Shown here piece by piece: positions 39,040-51,500 of a DNA stretch of 64,000 bases. Each line of letters opens with the position of its first letter. The first letter of the stretch is position 1. Made by a program: the position numbers and the translations under genes. The notes under the pieces are model-generated. The model worked only from the letters and a program-made list of their open reading frames with translations, was not told the origin of the DNA and searched no databases. Origin of the DNA: Blasia pusilla (lineage: Eukaryota; Marchantiophyta; Marchantiopsida; Blasiales); assembly GCA_050084515.1 (NCBI GenBank), contig CM114273.1, forward strand, positions 28,396,001 through 28,460,000, given 5' to 3'.

Positions 39040-39448
39040 TTAAAGGGACGTCTCCATATCGCCCGCCAACATATGCTTAGCAGCAAACGCAATCATACTC
39101 CCATTACTAACCTTCGGTTTCGAACACCCTTTCGACAGGTGACCCGGTTTGCCACAGTTGTAGCATACGACCTTGCCGTTTCCTGTCTTTGAGTGTTGTC
39201 CTCCTTTCGCCGCATGAAGTTCCACTCGTTTTCTTTGCCGGGCGAGACGACTCTCCTGGTTCGTGTTGGCCCCCACTCCAGCCTCTTTTGAACGCCTCCT
39301 TATTTTTCGACTTCTTCGAAAAAACTTTTGACTCGAAGGGTTTCTGGGTTTGGACCTCATCGTCCCCAATCCGCTCCGCTAGCTTCAAAAGGTCCACGCA
39401 GGTCTCTGGCAACGTCGGCAATGAATTGTTGGAATATAAATTTTCCAC
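39040..39448 (-). pseudogene. Chromovirus Gag, C-terminal part
   Basis: LPTLPETCVDLLKLAERIGD near 39410 belongs to the Gag core end. The CCHC knuckle CYNCGKPGHLSKGC is near 39140-39180. Upstream (higher coordinates) the homology stops abruptly near 39430. The missing N-terminal part is at 42304-43010 on the opposite strand. Confidence 0.8.
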
Positions 39449-39840
39449 AATTCATGGAAGCCCATATATTTTTTTCTCTTTAAACGAGTTCAAATATTGA
39501 GTATCCAAGGATCCTTCCATACACATTTAATCTTCTCCATATATGATCTGCCATGTTTTTTTCTCTATCTCATCCAAGACTAAAATATTCCTATGACATG
39601 CTCAATAAATCAAATTTAGGGATGTTTTTAAAGCTTTTAGGCATTGAATCAGCGAAAGTGCTAGGGAGTAAAAGCGAGTTACTTGAGAGGTACAACAATA
39701 CATAGGTTACAAATGAATTGAGAATAAGGGTAATACTTTTTCAAGAGAGGTATTCTAAATTTATGACTCATTCAAATTTTGAATTGATGCAATCATTATA
39801 GAACATGTAAAATGGGTCAAAGTAGCAAACATGCCACTAT
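39449..39840. other. Host flank of the solo LTR
   Basis: AT-rich non-coding sequence ending in ACTAT (39836-39840), the left copy of the solo-LTR target duplication. It joins the broken gag near 39430-39450. Confidence 0.6.
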
Positions 39841-40824
39841 TGTCACGACCCTCATGACCAAACAAGTGCCAAGCGGAACATCGGAACATTAGCGGGCTCA
39901 CGCTAAGATGGTTTGCGCGTTGGAGTTGTCTCAAAGAGGAGACAAGAGATGAGACGCGAGCGAGAAGTCGCGTTTCAGATGTGATGGTCGCGACTCGGAA
40001 ACCTGGACCAAACGCGGAATGAGACTTGAAAGAAGTCGAGTCTAGGAAGTGGGTTGCCAAAGGAAAGATCCGGACTTGGAACGCCACTTGCGTTTGAGAG
40101 TTTCCGACTGTATTTATGGCCATAACTTTTAGCGCCAAGATGCGTTTGGAGCAAATAAGAGTGCATTGGAAAGCTTATGGAGAGCCGGTTCAAACGCACC
40201 AAAGATCGCTGCAAACGCATAAGCATCGGCCGAGATACGACCCAAAAACGACTGTAAGTGGAGTCGGGTTGAGGGCCACAATGAAGGGCCCGAACCTCTT
40301 TTCCCAAAGGGGAGGGGTTATTGAGAACCCAGAAGTACTAGTAAGGGGAAGGTCTCGAGAGTGCTTGGAACCCAAACCCCACTTTGGGCGCCGGGCGCTC
40401 AAGGGCATGGAACGGAACGCGAGTTTGGGCGTTGGGTTGGAAAACCTGCACCAAGTCCATTGAGGCGATTTTAGACATCCCTCTTGGATTTCACGCCGAC
40501 TCAATTACTTGGGTCTCGGTTCGAACTCACACGAGGACCGTTGAACAGTTGGGATCGCTAGGCGTGTAAGTGCCGTTTCAGATCCCCGACTAACCAGAAG
40601 TCTGTTCCAAGTCTTGAAGGACTTGCCATGTGTTGGGAGCTAGGAACTAAGGAAGGTTGAGCTTGATGAGACGCCGAGTTGAGGACTCGTGGGTTGAACG
40701 CCGGTTGGCCAAACCCGACTAACGAGTGCGTGTTTGGGTGCAGATCGGCGATGAGTTCGTGACCTCCATCAACGACGCTCCGCAACACTAAAGATTGACG
40801 TTCAAGGAGAGTAGGGACGCGATA
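39841..40824 (+). mobile_element. Chromovirus solo LTR (984 bp)
   Basis: Runs TGTCACGACCCTCATGACC to GGGACGCGATA and is flanked by perfect ACTAT duplications (39836-39840, 40825-40829). No PBS or coding sequence adjoins it, so it is a true solo LTR. Its target site is identical to that of the full 3' LTR at 33969. Confidence 0.88.
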
Positions 40825-41792
40825 ACTATAGAACTAATTTTTTCAAAGAGAGATCAAGAAATCACATGGATGAGATGGGAAAAATGGTCTCAACTAGGAT
40901 TGTAGTTGAGTGAAGTTTAAGATTAATAAACAAAAAATTTAATATAATTTTCTTTAGAAAGTGTGTATAATTTAGAAACATTGAGTTGGAAGATTAGAAG
41001 CAAGGAATTGTGATAGTGAAGAATTGCAGTTTCATCAAGTTGGGATTAGCAATGAATACTAAGCAAAAGGAAGCAAAATATCATATACTAGAGAAAATAG
41101 CATGATAATTATCTTGTATATACACATCATGCGTTGTTAACACCATCCACACAAACCATGAATAAAGCTAGAAACCAAAACTCAATAATGGAAACTATAG
41201 ATATGGGATTATGTACCAAAACATCTCGAATTTCTCCTTGGCTAGTGATAGGAACTTTTGACTCTAGATAGTTTTCAATTAATAATAACATGGATCTCTA
41301 TGGTCCTAAGTGCATGAGGCACTATGTTATGTCATCTCATTATTAGTTAATTGTATGTAATTTATATCTCTTGATAAATCTAGATCTTTAGCTACTTGTT
41401 TTATTTGTATTTTATGACATATCCAACATTCTTGAGAAACCCTAGCAAAAATTTTGATTACATCAAACATGATATGTGCCATCATTTTGAACACTCATCA
41501 TATATTAGCGTAGTGTTATCACCTCTCATCAATCCATATATATAAATAAATAAAACATACTTCTAAAGCCTTTGGGTACTTTCACCAAATAGATCCAATA
41601 TACCAAAAATATTTGGAAGATAGTATCTATATTAATAGGGGAGAAAGCCCTTATGATTTTCAATCACCTCTTCTTTTGATACTTGGCCCTCTCAACCAAA
41701 AGGATCACGATTAATAAACACGGTTAAAAAATTTATGGTTTGATTAAGTTATTAGTCAAATTTTTATTGTCATTATGGGTAATTTAAATTAC
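39841..41792. repeat. Right arm of the 1.95 kb inverted repeat
   Basis: Partner of 32990-34962. It ends inside the palindromic sequence at 41775-41792, where a chromovirus LTR fragment takes over. Confidence 0.85.
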
Positions 41793-42154
41793 CAAGTCCA
41801 TTGAGGCGATTTTAGACATCCTCTTGATTTCACGCCGACTCAATTACTTGGGTCTCGGTTCGAACTCACACGAGGACCGTTGAAGCTTGGGATCGCTAGG
41901 CGTGTAAGTGCCGTTTCAGATCCCTGGACTAACCAGAAGTCGTTCCAAGTCTTGAAGGACTTGCCATGTGTTGGGAGCTAGGAACTAAGGAAGGTTGAGC
42001 TTGATGAGACGCCGAGTTGAGGACTCGGTGGGTTGAACGCTGTTGGCCAAACCCGACTAACGAGTGCAAAGTGCAGTCGGCGATGAGTTCGTGACCATCA
42101 ACGCCACGCCCGCAACACTAAAGATTGACGTTCAAGGAGAGTAGGGACGCGACA
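41793..42154 (+). repeat. Chromovirus 5' LTR, 3' portion only
   Basis: Starts mid-LTR at CAAGTCCATTGAGG (equivalent to about 40450) and ends GGGACGCGACA. It carries several one-base deletions relative to the other LTRs. Confidence 0.8.
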
Positions 42155-42156
42155 AG

Positions 42157-42168
42157 TGGTATCAGAGC
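42157..42168 (+). other. Chromovirus primer-binding site, initiator tRNA-Met
   Basis: TGGTATCAGAGC, the exact plant tRNA-Met primer match, two bases after the LTR end. Confidence 0.9.
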
Positions 42169-42303
42169 TTATCCTTGGTGAGCGAGAACTTGGGGTCGTG
42201 GGATCAGCCGGACGCTTGGGAAATTTCAAGGTAGCGGCTAGACTCGGACGCTCGAGGAGGGACGCAAGAAACGAGGAGGAGATCTGAGTGAGTTGGTTTG
42301 GAG

Positions 42304-43010
42304 ATGGCGATCGAGGGAGAACAACCTAAGAAGCGCCGAATCAAGCGACGTGAACCGAGAGAGGAACCAATGCCGGACCGTGAAGCTATAGAGGAGTCGG
42401 AGACTCCTGAAGAGCTGAACGCCAGCCGTGAGGACATCCCAGTGGCGACTCCTTCCGCGGGGCCAGTGGGCCCAAACTCAGGGGAAAGGACGGAGTCGAG
42501 CCAGACGTTGGACTTGTTGAAGGTGTTGGTGGAGCAGATGTCCCAAAGAAAGCAAGCGGAAGGAGTTAGAGGCCACTCAAACCCGAAAAGGGCAAAAGCA
42601 GAAGACGAACCGCCCACGCCATTTATCGAGTGGGGCGCCATGAAAGTGAAGGATTTCTTACGGAATCGGAATCAGATTTCGAGGCGTGTAAGGTCGCTGA
42701 GCAGACAAGGTGACGGTAGCCGTTACTTTCTTAAGGATCATGCTCTGCAATGGTGGACCGCTCAACGAGAGGAATATCTGGGCGGTGAGTCACTTCTGAG
42801 TTGGGAGGAGTTCAAGGAGTTGATTGGGGATCGGTTCACTCCGGAGTACCAAGGGTTGCGTGACACGGTGGAATGCGTGCGGATGCGGCAGAGTGGTTCC
42901 TTAAGCGCGTATGTGAGGGAGTTTAGTGCAAAACTGACTTCTAGTCCGAAGATGGATGAGCACGCGAAGAAGGCTATCTTCATTAGTGGACTCAAGCCGA
43001 GCGCTGGGGC
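42304..43010 (+). pseudogene. Chromovirus Gag, N-terminal part
   Basis: ATG at 42304 starts a basic, Glu/Arg-rich leader. The retrotransposon Gag core follows: ALQWWTAQREEYL near 42745, WEEFKELIGDRFTPEYQ near 42805-42855, then RMRQSGSLSAYVREF near 42885-42925 and KKAIFISGLKPS near 42965-43000. Homology stops there and the frame runs into unrelated sequence. The piece is complementary to the Gag part at 39040-39448 and points the opposite way. No internal stops are seen. Confidence 0.85.
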
Positions 43011-44492
43011 TTTATTTTTGTTGGTAGTCCTCCATTCATAAAATCACTCCAATTGTAAATAGCCACCCAAAATACAACTTGTTTTGCGAGTACTCCCTTC
43101 CCCATCCTAGGGTTAATTGCCCATCGACCAAAAAACCATTTACACCCTAATTGAATGGTGTGTATGAAACCCTAATTCCCCTTGTTACTATATAGTCATT
43201 GGGCACTTGCAACTTCCCCTCATTGAAATTATGTAATGAATCCTAATCCATCCAACCGTAACAGCTACATAAGCTCCCTAATCGGTTACCCCTTTTAGGC
43301 TAGGTTATGGATACCTGAAATCTCACAACTATAAAACAAAATGAAGATAATGAAAAAGTTCCTCGTAGCTATGCTAATCATAACCTCTCTCTTTTTTCTC
43401 CCCTAGTGATAAAAATCACTCGGGAAGAAAAACTTGTATGGAAATCACTTCAAGTATTCAATGTTTTCTTAAATTTGAATATTTTTTGCGCATTAAATTC
43501 AAAAACTAAAGAAAATTTTATACATCTTTATTGAAAATCAGGGCCTAATTATTTTTTATATGCAAAATTTCCCTCTCAAATTTCCACTTGTGAAGTTCTA
43601 ATATTCATTTAGAAATACGTGTGCTCCTACCATGACCATATATGCCTTTAATATGTTTGAAGAGTTATAGATTAAAGTTACTCTTGGTTGAAAACTATTA
43701 AATATCTCATTCAATTTTGTGGCGTCATTTAATTTATTGGTAGTTTTGTTTGTATGAAAATTTTGATAGTTGGTTGGAATGATGTGGTTTGGAAAATTGA
43801 CACCTACAAAGTCTAAAAACTCCTAGATCCTTGCTTTTTGAAATAGACTTTAGAAGAAGAAAGGACTTCCAAACTCATTTCTATATTTTTTAATATCATA
43901 TCATGCTATCAAAAATTTAAAAATCATGGAAATTTCTCAAGAACTCTTTGCCCATAGTTAGATATGGTCCAATATTTTTTTTGGATTTTATGGTAGTCAC
44001 ACGTAATATTGGAGGCACTCTCAAGAACGAGACCATTCAAAACAAATTTTCCACCATTGTCTCCTTGCTTATATTAGGGGTTGAAGATGCAAGCATTATC
44101 TAGAATGATAGGGTTGGTCCCCTTGAGATTTGGATGAGAATCGGAAAATGGTACTTGATATATATTTACGGTTTTGATTCTCTCATTAGCATCCTCAACT
44201 TTTCTACCCCTCATTATCATGGTTTTTCAAATTTTAAGTCCTCATTGGGACTTATTTTCTCTTAGGAAAAATAGCAACATAGTTAACCCATGGCCACTGA
44301 TGCCCTAGAAAATTTTAATGAATTTTTTATGAATAATTATGATGGTGATTCATATCTATTAATTATTTGATAAGATATTTAATAACACAATTTCTTCTCT
44401 TTATTTCACACATTTTCTTTCATAGAAAATGTAAAATAAAAAATTTATAGTAGATACCTTATCCTTTCTTAACCTAAAGTTTGATATTTGGC
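43011..44492. other. AT-rich, no gene seen
   Basis: No credible coding frame or recognisable repeat. Confidence 0.5.
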
Positions 44493-44880
44493 CAAGGTTG
44501 CATGAAAAAGTGCGGACATGCCATCTCGCCCCTGCTTTGAAGTTTTTCAAGAACCCAAGTCTCTTGTGCAAGAGCGGGGTGTAGGGGCGGGTTGTGGGTG
44601 CAGGTTTAGGTGTAGGAAGGCGGTAGCGGGAGTGTCGGCCCATGTGCAAGTCTTGGGGCAAGAGAGCACATGGGCTAAGCGTGTGAATAGGTGAGGGAGC
44701 GAGGGAAGCGGAACTAGGGGAGGGGGTGCTAGTCAGGGCGTGGGGACGAGCTGGCAAGGGTATGGGAAATGGATGAGCACAAATGTGGGACAAAGGATGT
44801 GGGAAATATTTCCCAAAAAGACATGCTTGTTCCTAAATCCAAAACCACAAAATTTGTCAAAATATCTGCATGCAACCTTG
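44493..44880. mobile_element. hAT-type non-autonomous element (388 bp)
   Basis: Ends CAAGGTTGCATG and (complemented) CAAGGTTGCATG form a perfect 12-base inverted repeat. The target duplication TATTTGGC / TATTTGGT (44485-44492, 44881-44888) matches at 7 of 8. The interior is GC-rich compared with the flanks. The open frame at 44401-44793 crosses its border and is not a gene. Confidence 0.8.
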
Positions 44881-45722
44881 TATTTGGTCCTCTTGTTTCA
44901 ACATCTCTAGCCGATTCCACAAATTGAGTTTGGAGTTGTCTCCATACATTTAAGAAGTAGATTTCAAACAAACATAACTCTTCAAAATACACTTTAAAAA
45001 ATGTGGATCCGCATAATTTTTAAATTTGGAACGAGAAAAGTATATAACTTAGGAAGAGCCACATCAAAAAAAAATTTAAAATTTAAAATTTTAGGGGAAT
45101 CATGTGGGAGGGACTTTCTACAAACTAAATTTGAATTCATTAAACCAATAAAATGAATTTTTTTCATGTCACTCATTACTAATAGACCCTTGGAATTTAT
45201 ACATGCATACTATTAGACTAACTTGGCGTGGGCAAAGCGAAAGAACCTTAATCTTTTCTTGAAATCTTCTCCCACTTTCACAAAGATCCACGAAAAGAAT
45301 ATAGCAGGTCTTTGCGATATAGATGCTCTTGAATTCCAATGCAAAAATGGATATAAAAGGTCCTATCTTAAAGGTCAATGCTTCACAAAGACGTCCATTT
45401 TGGAATAAAAGTGCCCCTTATCCTTACTTGCATATGGGCAAGAAATCCAATGATCAAATTAAATCCTCAATTTTCAACAATGGAGGGGAAGATAGAAAGG
45501 GGTCAATTTTAAGAAAGAAATAAATCAATCAATGAAGGATTTCACAATTTTCTTTTTGTAAAGCATGAATTAAAACTTCACTTCCTAATATTTTATCCTA
45601 AGTTATTAAAAAATCCCAAAAAGTAACAATAAACATAAATCTTATAAAGTTTATGAATGTTCCAACACAAGATTCCTTTCATTGTAATAATCTAAGTCTA
45701 TTCCGTTCATGTTAGAAGGGAC

Positions 45723-46138
45723 CAAGGTTGCAAAGAAAGTTAAAAAAACAGACAAGTCAAGACATGTCCACAGACATCCCCCTCGGGTAGCCACGGCTTG
45801 CATCGGAGCCCGCCCTTGAGCCCATCGTGTAGACTCGGGCTGGCCAAACCCACACAGAGCCTACAGGGCGAGCTCAAGTTCTTCGCCACCATGTGGGCCC
45901 TACGCGGGCTTGAGCCCGCCTAATAGGGGCCCAGCTTGCCCTGCAGGCGTGCCATAGGTTGTGCACAGGTCACAAAATAGGTGCAGGCTCAGCCAACCCG
46001 GGGCTATGCGACGGGCTCCAGTGCGGGTTGCGGGTACCCAGGCTTGCACGGACATGGGCATATATGTCCCTAAGACGAACATAAGTCCGCAGATATGGAT
46101 ATGTCCGCGGATACGGACTTTGTCCGTGTGCAACCTTG
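45723..46138. mobile_element. hAT-type non-autonomous element (416 bp)
   Basis: Ends CAAGGTTGCA in perfect inversion. The 8-base flanks GAAGGGAC / GGAGCGAC match at 6 of 8. It shares ACGGACAT and GACGAACATAAGTCCG-like segments with the element at 19386. The interior is GC-rich (45790-46050). Confidence 0.7.
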
Positions 46139-47810
46139 GGAGCGACCCATAAAATTAAGTCAATCATGATCACCAATGAACGGAAGAAAAACCCTTGGCG
46201 TGATCCACCAAAGTCAAAACCTACACTAGCTCATTGCAAGACTGAAATGGGTGGTGGAACTTTTTGTGGGATTAGTGTTAGTCAAGATCCATGCACGCCT
46301 TAAGACTTATCTTAGGAGAAAGGAGCCCTAACCACTTGAAGGAAGGAGAGCAGGGCTACATCGATGGAAGAACCTTTGAGACAAGACCGAAGTTAAAAGT
46401 GAGTAGCAAGGAGGACATGAGCAGTCAAGATGGGCGAGACGCCATGAGAGTAGTCATGAAACATGAAGGACATCAAGAGAAAAAAATGGGTGAAACGTCA
46501 AATGACTCTATCAACTGTCATTTGGCAATAGTTGAGATGGGTGGTAACTTTGAGACGCACAAAATGCAAGTCAAGATGGGAAGAATCTGCCAAGAGACTT
46601 CTCCATGCCATCTTGGAGGTTAACTAATCAAAAGGGAGTCAATGAGAGGTGGCCCACCTTTGGGTTGTGGCCTGAAACAAAGGACATAGGATGGATGTGC
46701 GAAAAGGTGGAGTTTTCTCAACTAACCCTAGAGCTAACAATATGAAGGGATACTCTCTCTCTCTCTCTCTACCCGCTCGAGTCTTAGAACAAGGGATTAA
46801 CCATGTTTTTTGTTTGGGCCATATTTCATAGTTGAGCCTAGGAATTGTTCGAGACACACCTTAGGAAACTAACCATAGCTTTTTGATTTAGATCAGAGAT
46901 TGGAGGACGTTGGTCAAAGTTCGGGGAAGAGACTCCTCACGGAAATAGTATGTACTTCGGGGGCCTCCTAATCATTTAGCACTTATCAACTTCATCAACT
47001 TGCCCATAGAACATGTGATCGGTTGGGTTTTCAAGACTTAACCCAACACTTATGCTTGCAAAAATCAAGGTGAGGAGCACTTTGCGGGCTAGCAAGAAGG
47101 AGTAGAGGTTGAACTCTATCAGAACCTTTTTCTTTTTCTTGTAGGAAGATCCTTGTCGCCTTAATAATAAATTTTAATCTAAGGATGTTTGTGCAATGTA
47201 CTAGTATTCCATCAACCCAAGCAAAAATTTAAAGATGGGAAATATCTATTTGTTTTCATAAGTACCTTTATTTTTACTTATTCTAATACTTCTCATGCTT
47301 GAAATTTATATTAGACTCTAAACAAAAAATATATATATCATCATTTTTTGCAAATTTCCAAATTACATAACATTTTATTTTTCGATTTTCATATAGAAAA
47401 GAACCATTAAATCGTCCTTTCATGTATAATCATGCATATATATTTATGACTCAGTTTATTTGGATTCCATGAAAGATAATAAAAATTCACATAATAACCT
47501 GATTTCTCAAATAATAATACAAATATGAGAACTATAAGAGAATAAAATACGTTTTTAGGCGGACGTGTATAGTTAGTACCACAAAGATTTTTAATAAATC
47601 AAGCTACTAGTTAGTGGCAATCCTATCATCATCATAATATTAGGAGAGTTAGCTCCAGCTCAAAGGCTCCCAATGAACGCCATATGTGAAACCTTTCAAC
47701 TTTTTAATTCTAAGTGAAAACTTGAAAAGAATTAACAATTATATTATCTTTTTAAACTTAAGGAATTAAAAAATTTGATTCTTATTGAAAATTATGAAAA
47801 TAAATTTCAT

Positions 47811-47841
<31 letters not shown>

Positions 47842-49246
47842 TTTTCAAAAAAATGAAAAACATTAGTTTCAAGTTAATTTTGGAAAGGAAATTACGTATT
47901 ATTTTGAAAAGAAGATGATGATATAATAGTGAAAATTTGTTATTCTTCCAAAGAATGAAAATAATTTTCCTATTTTCCACTTTCAAGCTTTCATTCGGAA
48001 GGATTTCTAGAGAATATTTTGCAACAAATTTTGGACCAAAATGAATGATTTTCTTTTATTCATCGAGAGATAAGGGTTGTAAAGTCATTATAAATTAAAA
48101 ATAAAACCTTTTATTTTTTTAAAATTAAAATTTTATGATTATTCATATATTTAAGTAGAGATTTATCTTTGCTATTTACGCATCAGTTCTATAATTTAAA
48201 ATTCTCAATATGTCTAATCTAACATTTCGTGATATTCTCGATTTGTAAAGTATTTTCATTTCTATTCATCCCAATAAATACATGGCACTAGCAAAAAGTT
48301 ATCAGTTCGTAATCTATATATTAATCGGAAAATAAAATTTTCTAAAATTGTTCCTAAACACGTGCCACTTAACTTATTAAAAAATACTTTAACGTGATAT
48401 GGAATTTGATGATGCCCATTGCGGCTCTTCACTAGTTTATGGAACAGGATGGACGGCCAAAGAAGGCGTTTAGTTTATTTATTTATTTTAATTTTATTAA
48501 TAAGTGTTCGACACGTCAAGTGCCCATCCGGGACTCCATGAAGAACACATCAGACTTCTAAAAATAATCGGTGACTCCAACTTAAAAACGGCCTTATGCT
48601 GCGCCGACGAAGCGTCATTCCATGTAGTGCGGGAAGACCCTAAAACGCCGAGGAAGTCATGCGGTCATGAATTGCCTTCCTAGAAAGGCTACAAAGTCTC
48701 CGCCTAATGTAGCCTAGTAATGAGGAAATTAGCTCGTTCGGAGGAAAAAAATTTTTCAGTCCGTTCCTCGGCGTTCTCCGACGTCGCTCGGAGACGGAAG
48801 CGGTTTGGGCGGGACGGCGAGAGGCATGGACGGGACGGGGGGAGGAAGGACGGAGGGCGTAGGGGACGAAAAAGAACGTGCTACATGTCGAAACGGAGAG
48901 CGTGACGAGAGCTTCGTTTTGATCCGGACCTTTGCATGGCGTGAAGTATTTTTATTTTTATTCATCTTTTTAGAATTCGGTTCATATTAGGGTTCCAAAT
49001 GTGAATATTAGGTTTAGCTTATTGTCATTTGGAGAAATTTCTCAAGGTAACGCCTCTACTCACCCACCCTTCCCCTCCTTTCCCAAGTCCTTTCTTGTTT
49101 GTCGATTATTTGTCGTATGTGCTTCTCATTTTGGTTCGGCTTGTATTTGTTACCCTTCCCTAACATACACTTTTCTTCTCATCTATTTTATCTCGAAGGG
49201 CCCATGATCTTTTCACACTCTTAGCAACTCACGTATTCATGAGTTT
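46139..49246. other. Non-coding, with simple repeats
   Basis: Mostly AT-rich. Contains (TC)n at about 46750-46772 and (ATTT)n at 47809-47845. A GC-rich island at about 48740-48930 has open frames on both strands, rich in Arg/Gly (+) or Pro/Ser (-), with no recognised domain. It could be the 5' part of a gene or of the retroelement downstream. Confidence 0.4.
47809..47845. repeat. (ATTT)n microsatellite
   Basis: About nine perfect tetranucleotide units. Confidence 0.9.
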
Positions 49247-49504
49247 ATTTTTGGGAGGGGGTTGGGACTAGAAGTCCTAGGTGATGTTTAGGTGAGAGTT
49301 TATGTTAGAGGGAGCATTACCGGACGGGAAGAGAGTGGTTTGCCAGACCGCTCGTTCGAATGGGGATGAAATATATTGACGGGGATTGTCACGATTTTAT
49401 TGGAGGGGGCCATATCCTCTTCTTGGTGAGTTGCATTTCATTGGCTTGTGTGGGGACCCGTGGGTCGTTAGTCGGATACTAAATGCCCATATTCTTCACC
49501 AGAA

Positions 49505-51500
49505 TTGAACCACTTAGCGGCTAAACATCCCGACTTTGATAGATTTGGATGGGTCGACCATGGAAATCATCGCCCCTCCCGAGGCATGGGAGTGGTTGAG
49601 GTCCCACCAGGGCAAGATTACTGGTCTCTTGAGACCGTTTTCCCCCCGAAACGACCTCCGCCACGCAATAGTGGTACCTACTACTTCTCCTTCCACGATC
49701 GTTACACTCGGGAGGGAAGGCCGGTCATAGAGAGGTTATAGAAAAATAACTTTCGAGGAGGTGATTGGGAGTCTCTGCAGAGTGAGTTTGTGGCATTTTA
49801 GGTAGTAGTCCACCTGGTTTCTACGATCCTGGAGTTTGCGAATTAGACATAAGTAGCCATGAGTAACTCTGCACGCGTGCTCTTCGCCGATGGACATGGC
49901 TCCTTCACCATCGAAGGCTACATCTTCCATCGGTTGACATTCCAGCTTTTGCACGTGACTTCGACACGGCTATTGACCCGAATCGTTCTTATGCAGTATG
50001 ATGTGAACACCTTCGTGATTGCTTTTTCCGAGGACACCGCTAGCGGCTTCTGTTGCTTCAGGTTGCCTCAGGGAGAGTGCCAACACTTTTCATTAACTTT
50101 TGGGTTGTCAAGGGGGTGGTGGTATCCGTCCGATTGCCATAGGTTTCGGTTGGTGAGTTACTTCGCTTTGCAATTCCGTGAGGCTTTCGAGTCCACATCC
50201 GAGTTGCACCGGATGTTTTTAGGTTTGAGGGCTTGTCTAGATGTACAAAGTGGGTGGTTACGTGGAGAACGCCTTCAACTAACTATGAGTTGAGGACGCT
50301 GGGTGGCCCCATGGCGAGCCTCATTCCCTTTGTGCAAAGCTTTTTATGGGGCCCTTCGGCCCTCTTTTCACCCAGGAGGATGGAGTTACACAGGGTGATG
50401 GTTGTTTCTTGGCTCATTATATACGGTGGAGGCTTTCCGGGTTGCATGTTCCTTCACTGGCAGATGATACTCATATTGTTGGTCTTTTGTCCCTTGCATT
50501 CGAGCACTTTCAAATTGTTGGCACGTGTCGGTCTGGCGGTGAAGGTGGGGAAGTGCAAGGCTTGGTCTCCATTAGCTACGTGATGATCTACATTTACCCG
50601 ATTTTGCGAAGTCTTGGGAGTACCGCCGGGAATGAAAAGGATCTTCTCCACGTTGATCCGCCGGCAGATTGAGACCTGGTTACCTCACTATGACATCTAG
50701 TCACCTTTCTTCCCATAGATCCTTTGATAGGAAGCTCATGCAGTGTTTGGGGATTTAGAGTAAAATTTCTTTTGGTGGAAAATGAGGTTAGTGGCGCCTC
50801 CGCTTTTTAGGAGTTGGGCCATAGTGGCACCCCTCCTTTGCTCCCGATTTTGAATAGACCGCTCCTTCAATTTTTCATACGCTTGTAGAGATTCCCTTCG
50901 AGTTGAGGCCAGAGCGGTTCTCCCCACTTTCTCCTCCTTAGTTACCTCCGGTCGATATCTTCCTTGATGGAAGCCCACTTTGAGGCGTTTTTAGAGGCAC
51001 TATGTCCGACGGGAATATCCCCAAAAATCGGAAGAGGCTCATTATCTCTCAGATCGCATCTTACCTATAGTATTCGGTTCGCTTGGGCCTCCCCAACCAT
51101 AATTTGGTTGGTTCGACACAACCAGTATTACGAGCCCTGGATCCACTTGGTATGCATTTGGCACGCTGTCCGGTTGGGGTGAGAGGATAGCCACTCACGA
51201 TGCAAAGGTCGGGATATCATGTTCAGATTGCTCGGGAAAAGAGAATCGGGATTCCCTCATTTGATCTCTACATGACACGTGAGGCTGAGGTGGTTGTGGC
51301 GGACGTGGTAGTCACGATCCTACGGGGAAATGGAAAGGGCGAATGCTACAATCGAGGGACACATCTTCATCGGCCATAGAGATGTATGGGGCTATGGGGG
51401 AGAGGTTCGACCGTTCGCGGATAACCGCGCCCATCATCCACTGAGAAATGGGTTGTCCTTAGCTACTGCGATTTCTGTACAAACATGTGCGTTGCAGCGT
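49505..51500 (+). pseudogene. Non-LTR retroelement relic with reverse-transcriptase motifs
   Basis: Near 50380-50400 the plus strand reads GPLFTQEDGVTQGD, the GxxQGD-type motif before the RT active site. LHVPSLADDTHIVG near 50445-50480 supplies the catalytic ADD box, and AFEHFQIVG follows. Downstream, DPLGMHLARCP near 51140-51175 and FDLYMTREAEVVVADVVVT near 51260-51315 are scattered over frames and look like the C-terminal region. The earlier open frames (49505-49741, 49859-50293) are unassigned. Many stops and frameshifts. No LTRs, poly(A) tail or target duplication were identified. Confidence 0.55.

Noticed and set aside
44401-44793. 130-codon proline-rich frame
   Set aside because: It crosses the border of the hAT-type element at 44493 and has no recognisable domain.
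48720-48965. GC-rich frames on both strands (Arg/Gly-rich or Pro/Ser-rich)
   Set aside because: Composition-driven and overlapping, with no domain, intron signal or downstream continuation that could be supported.
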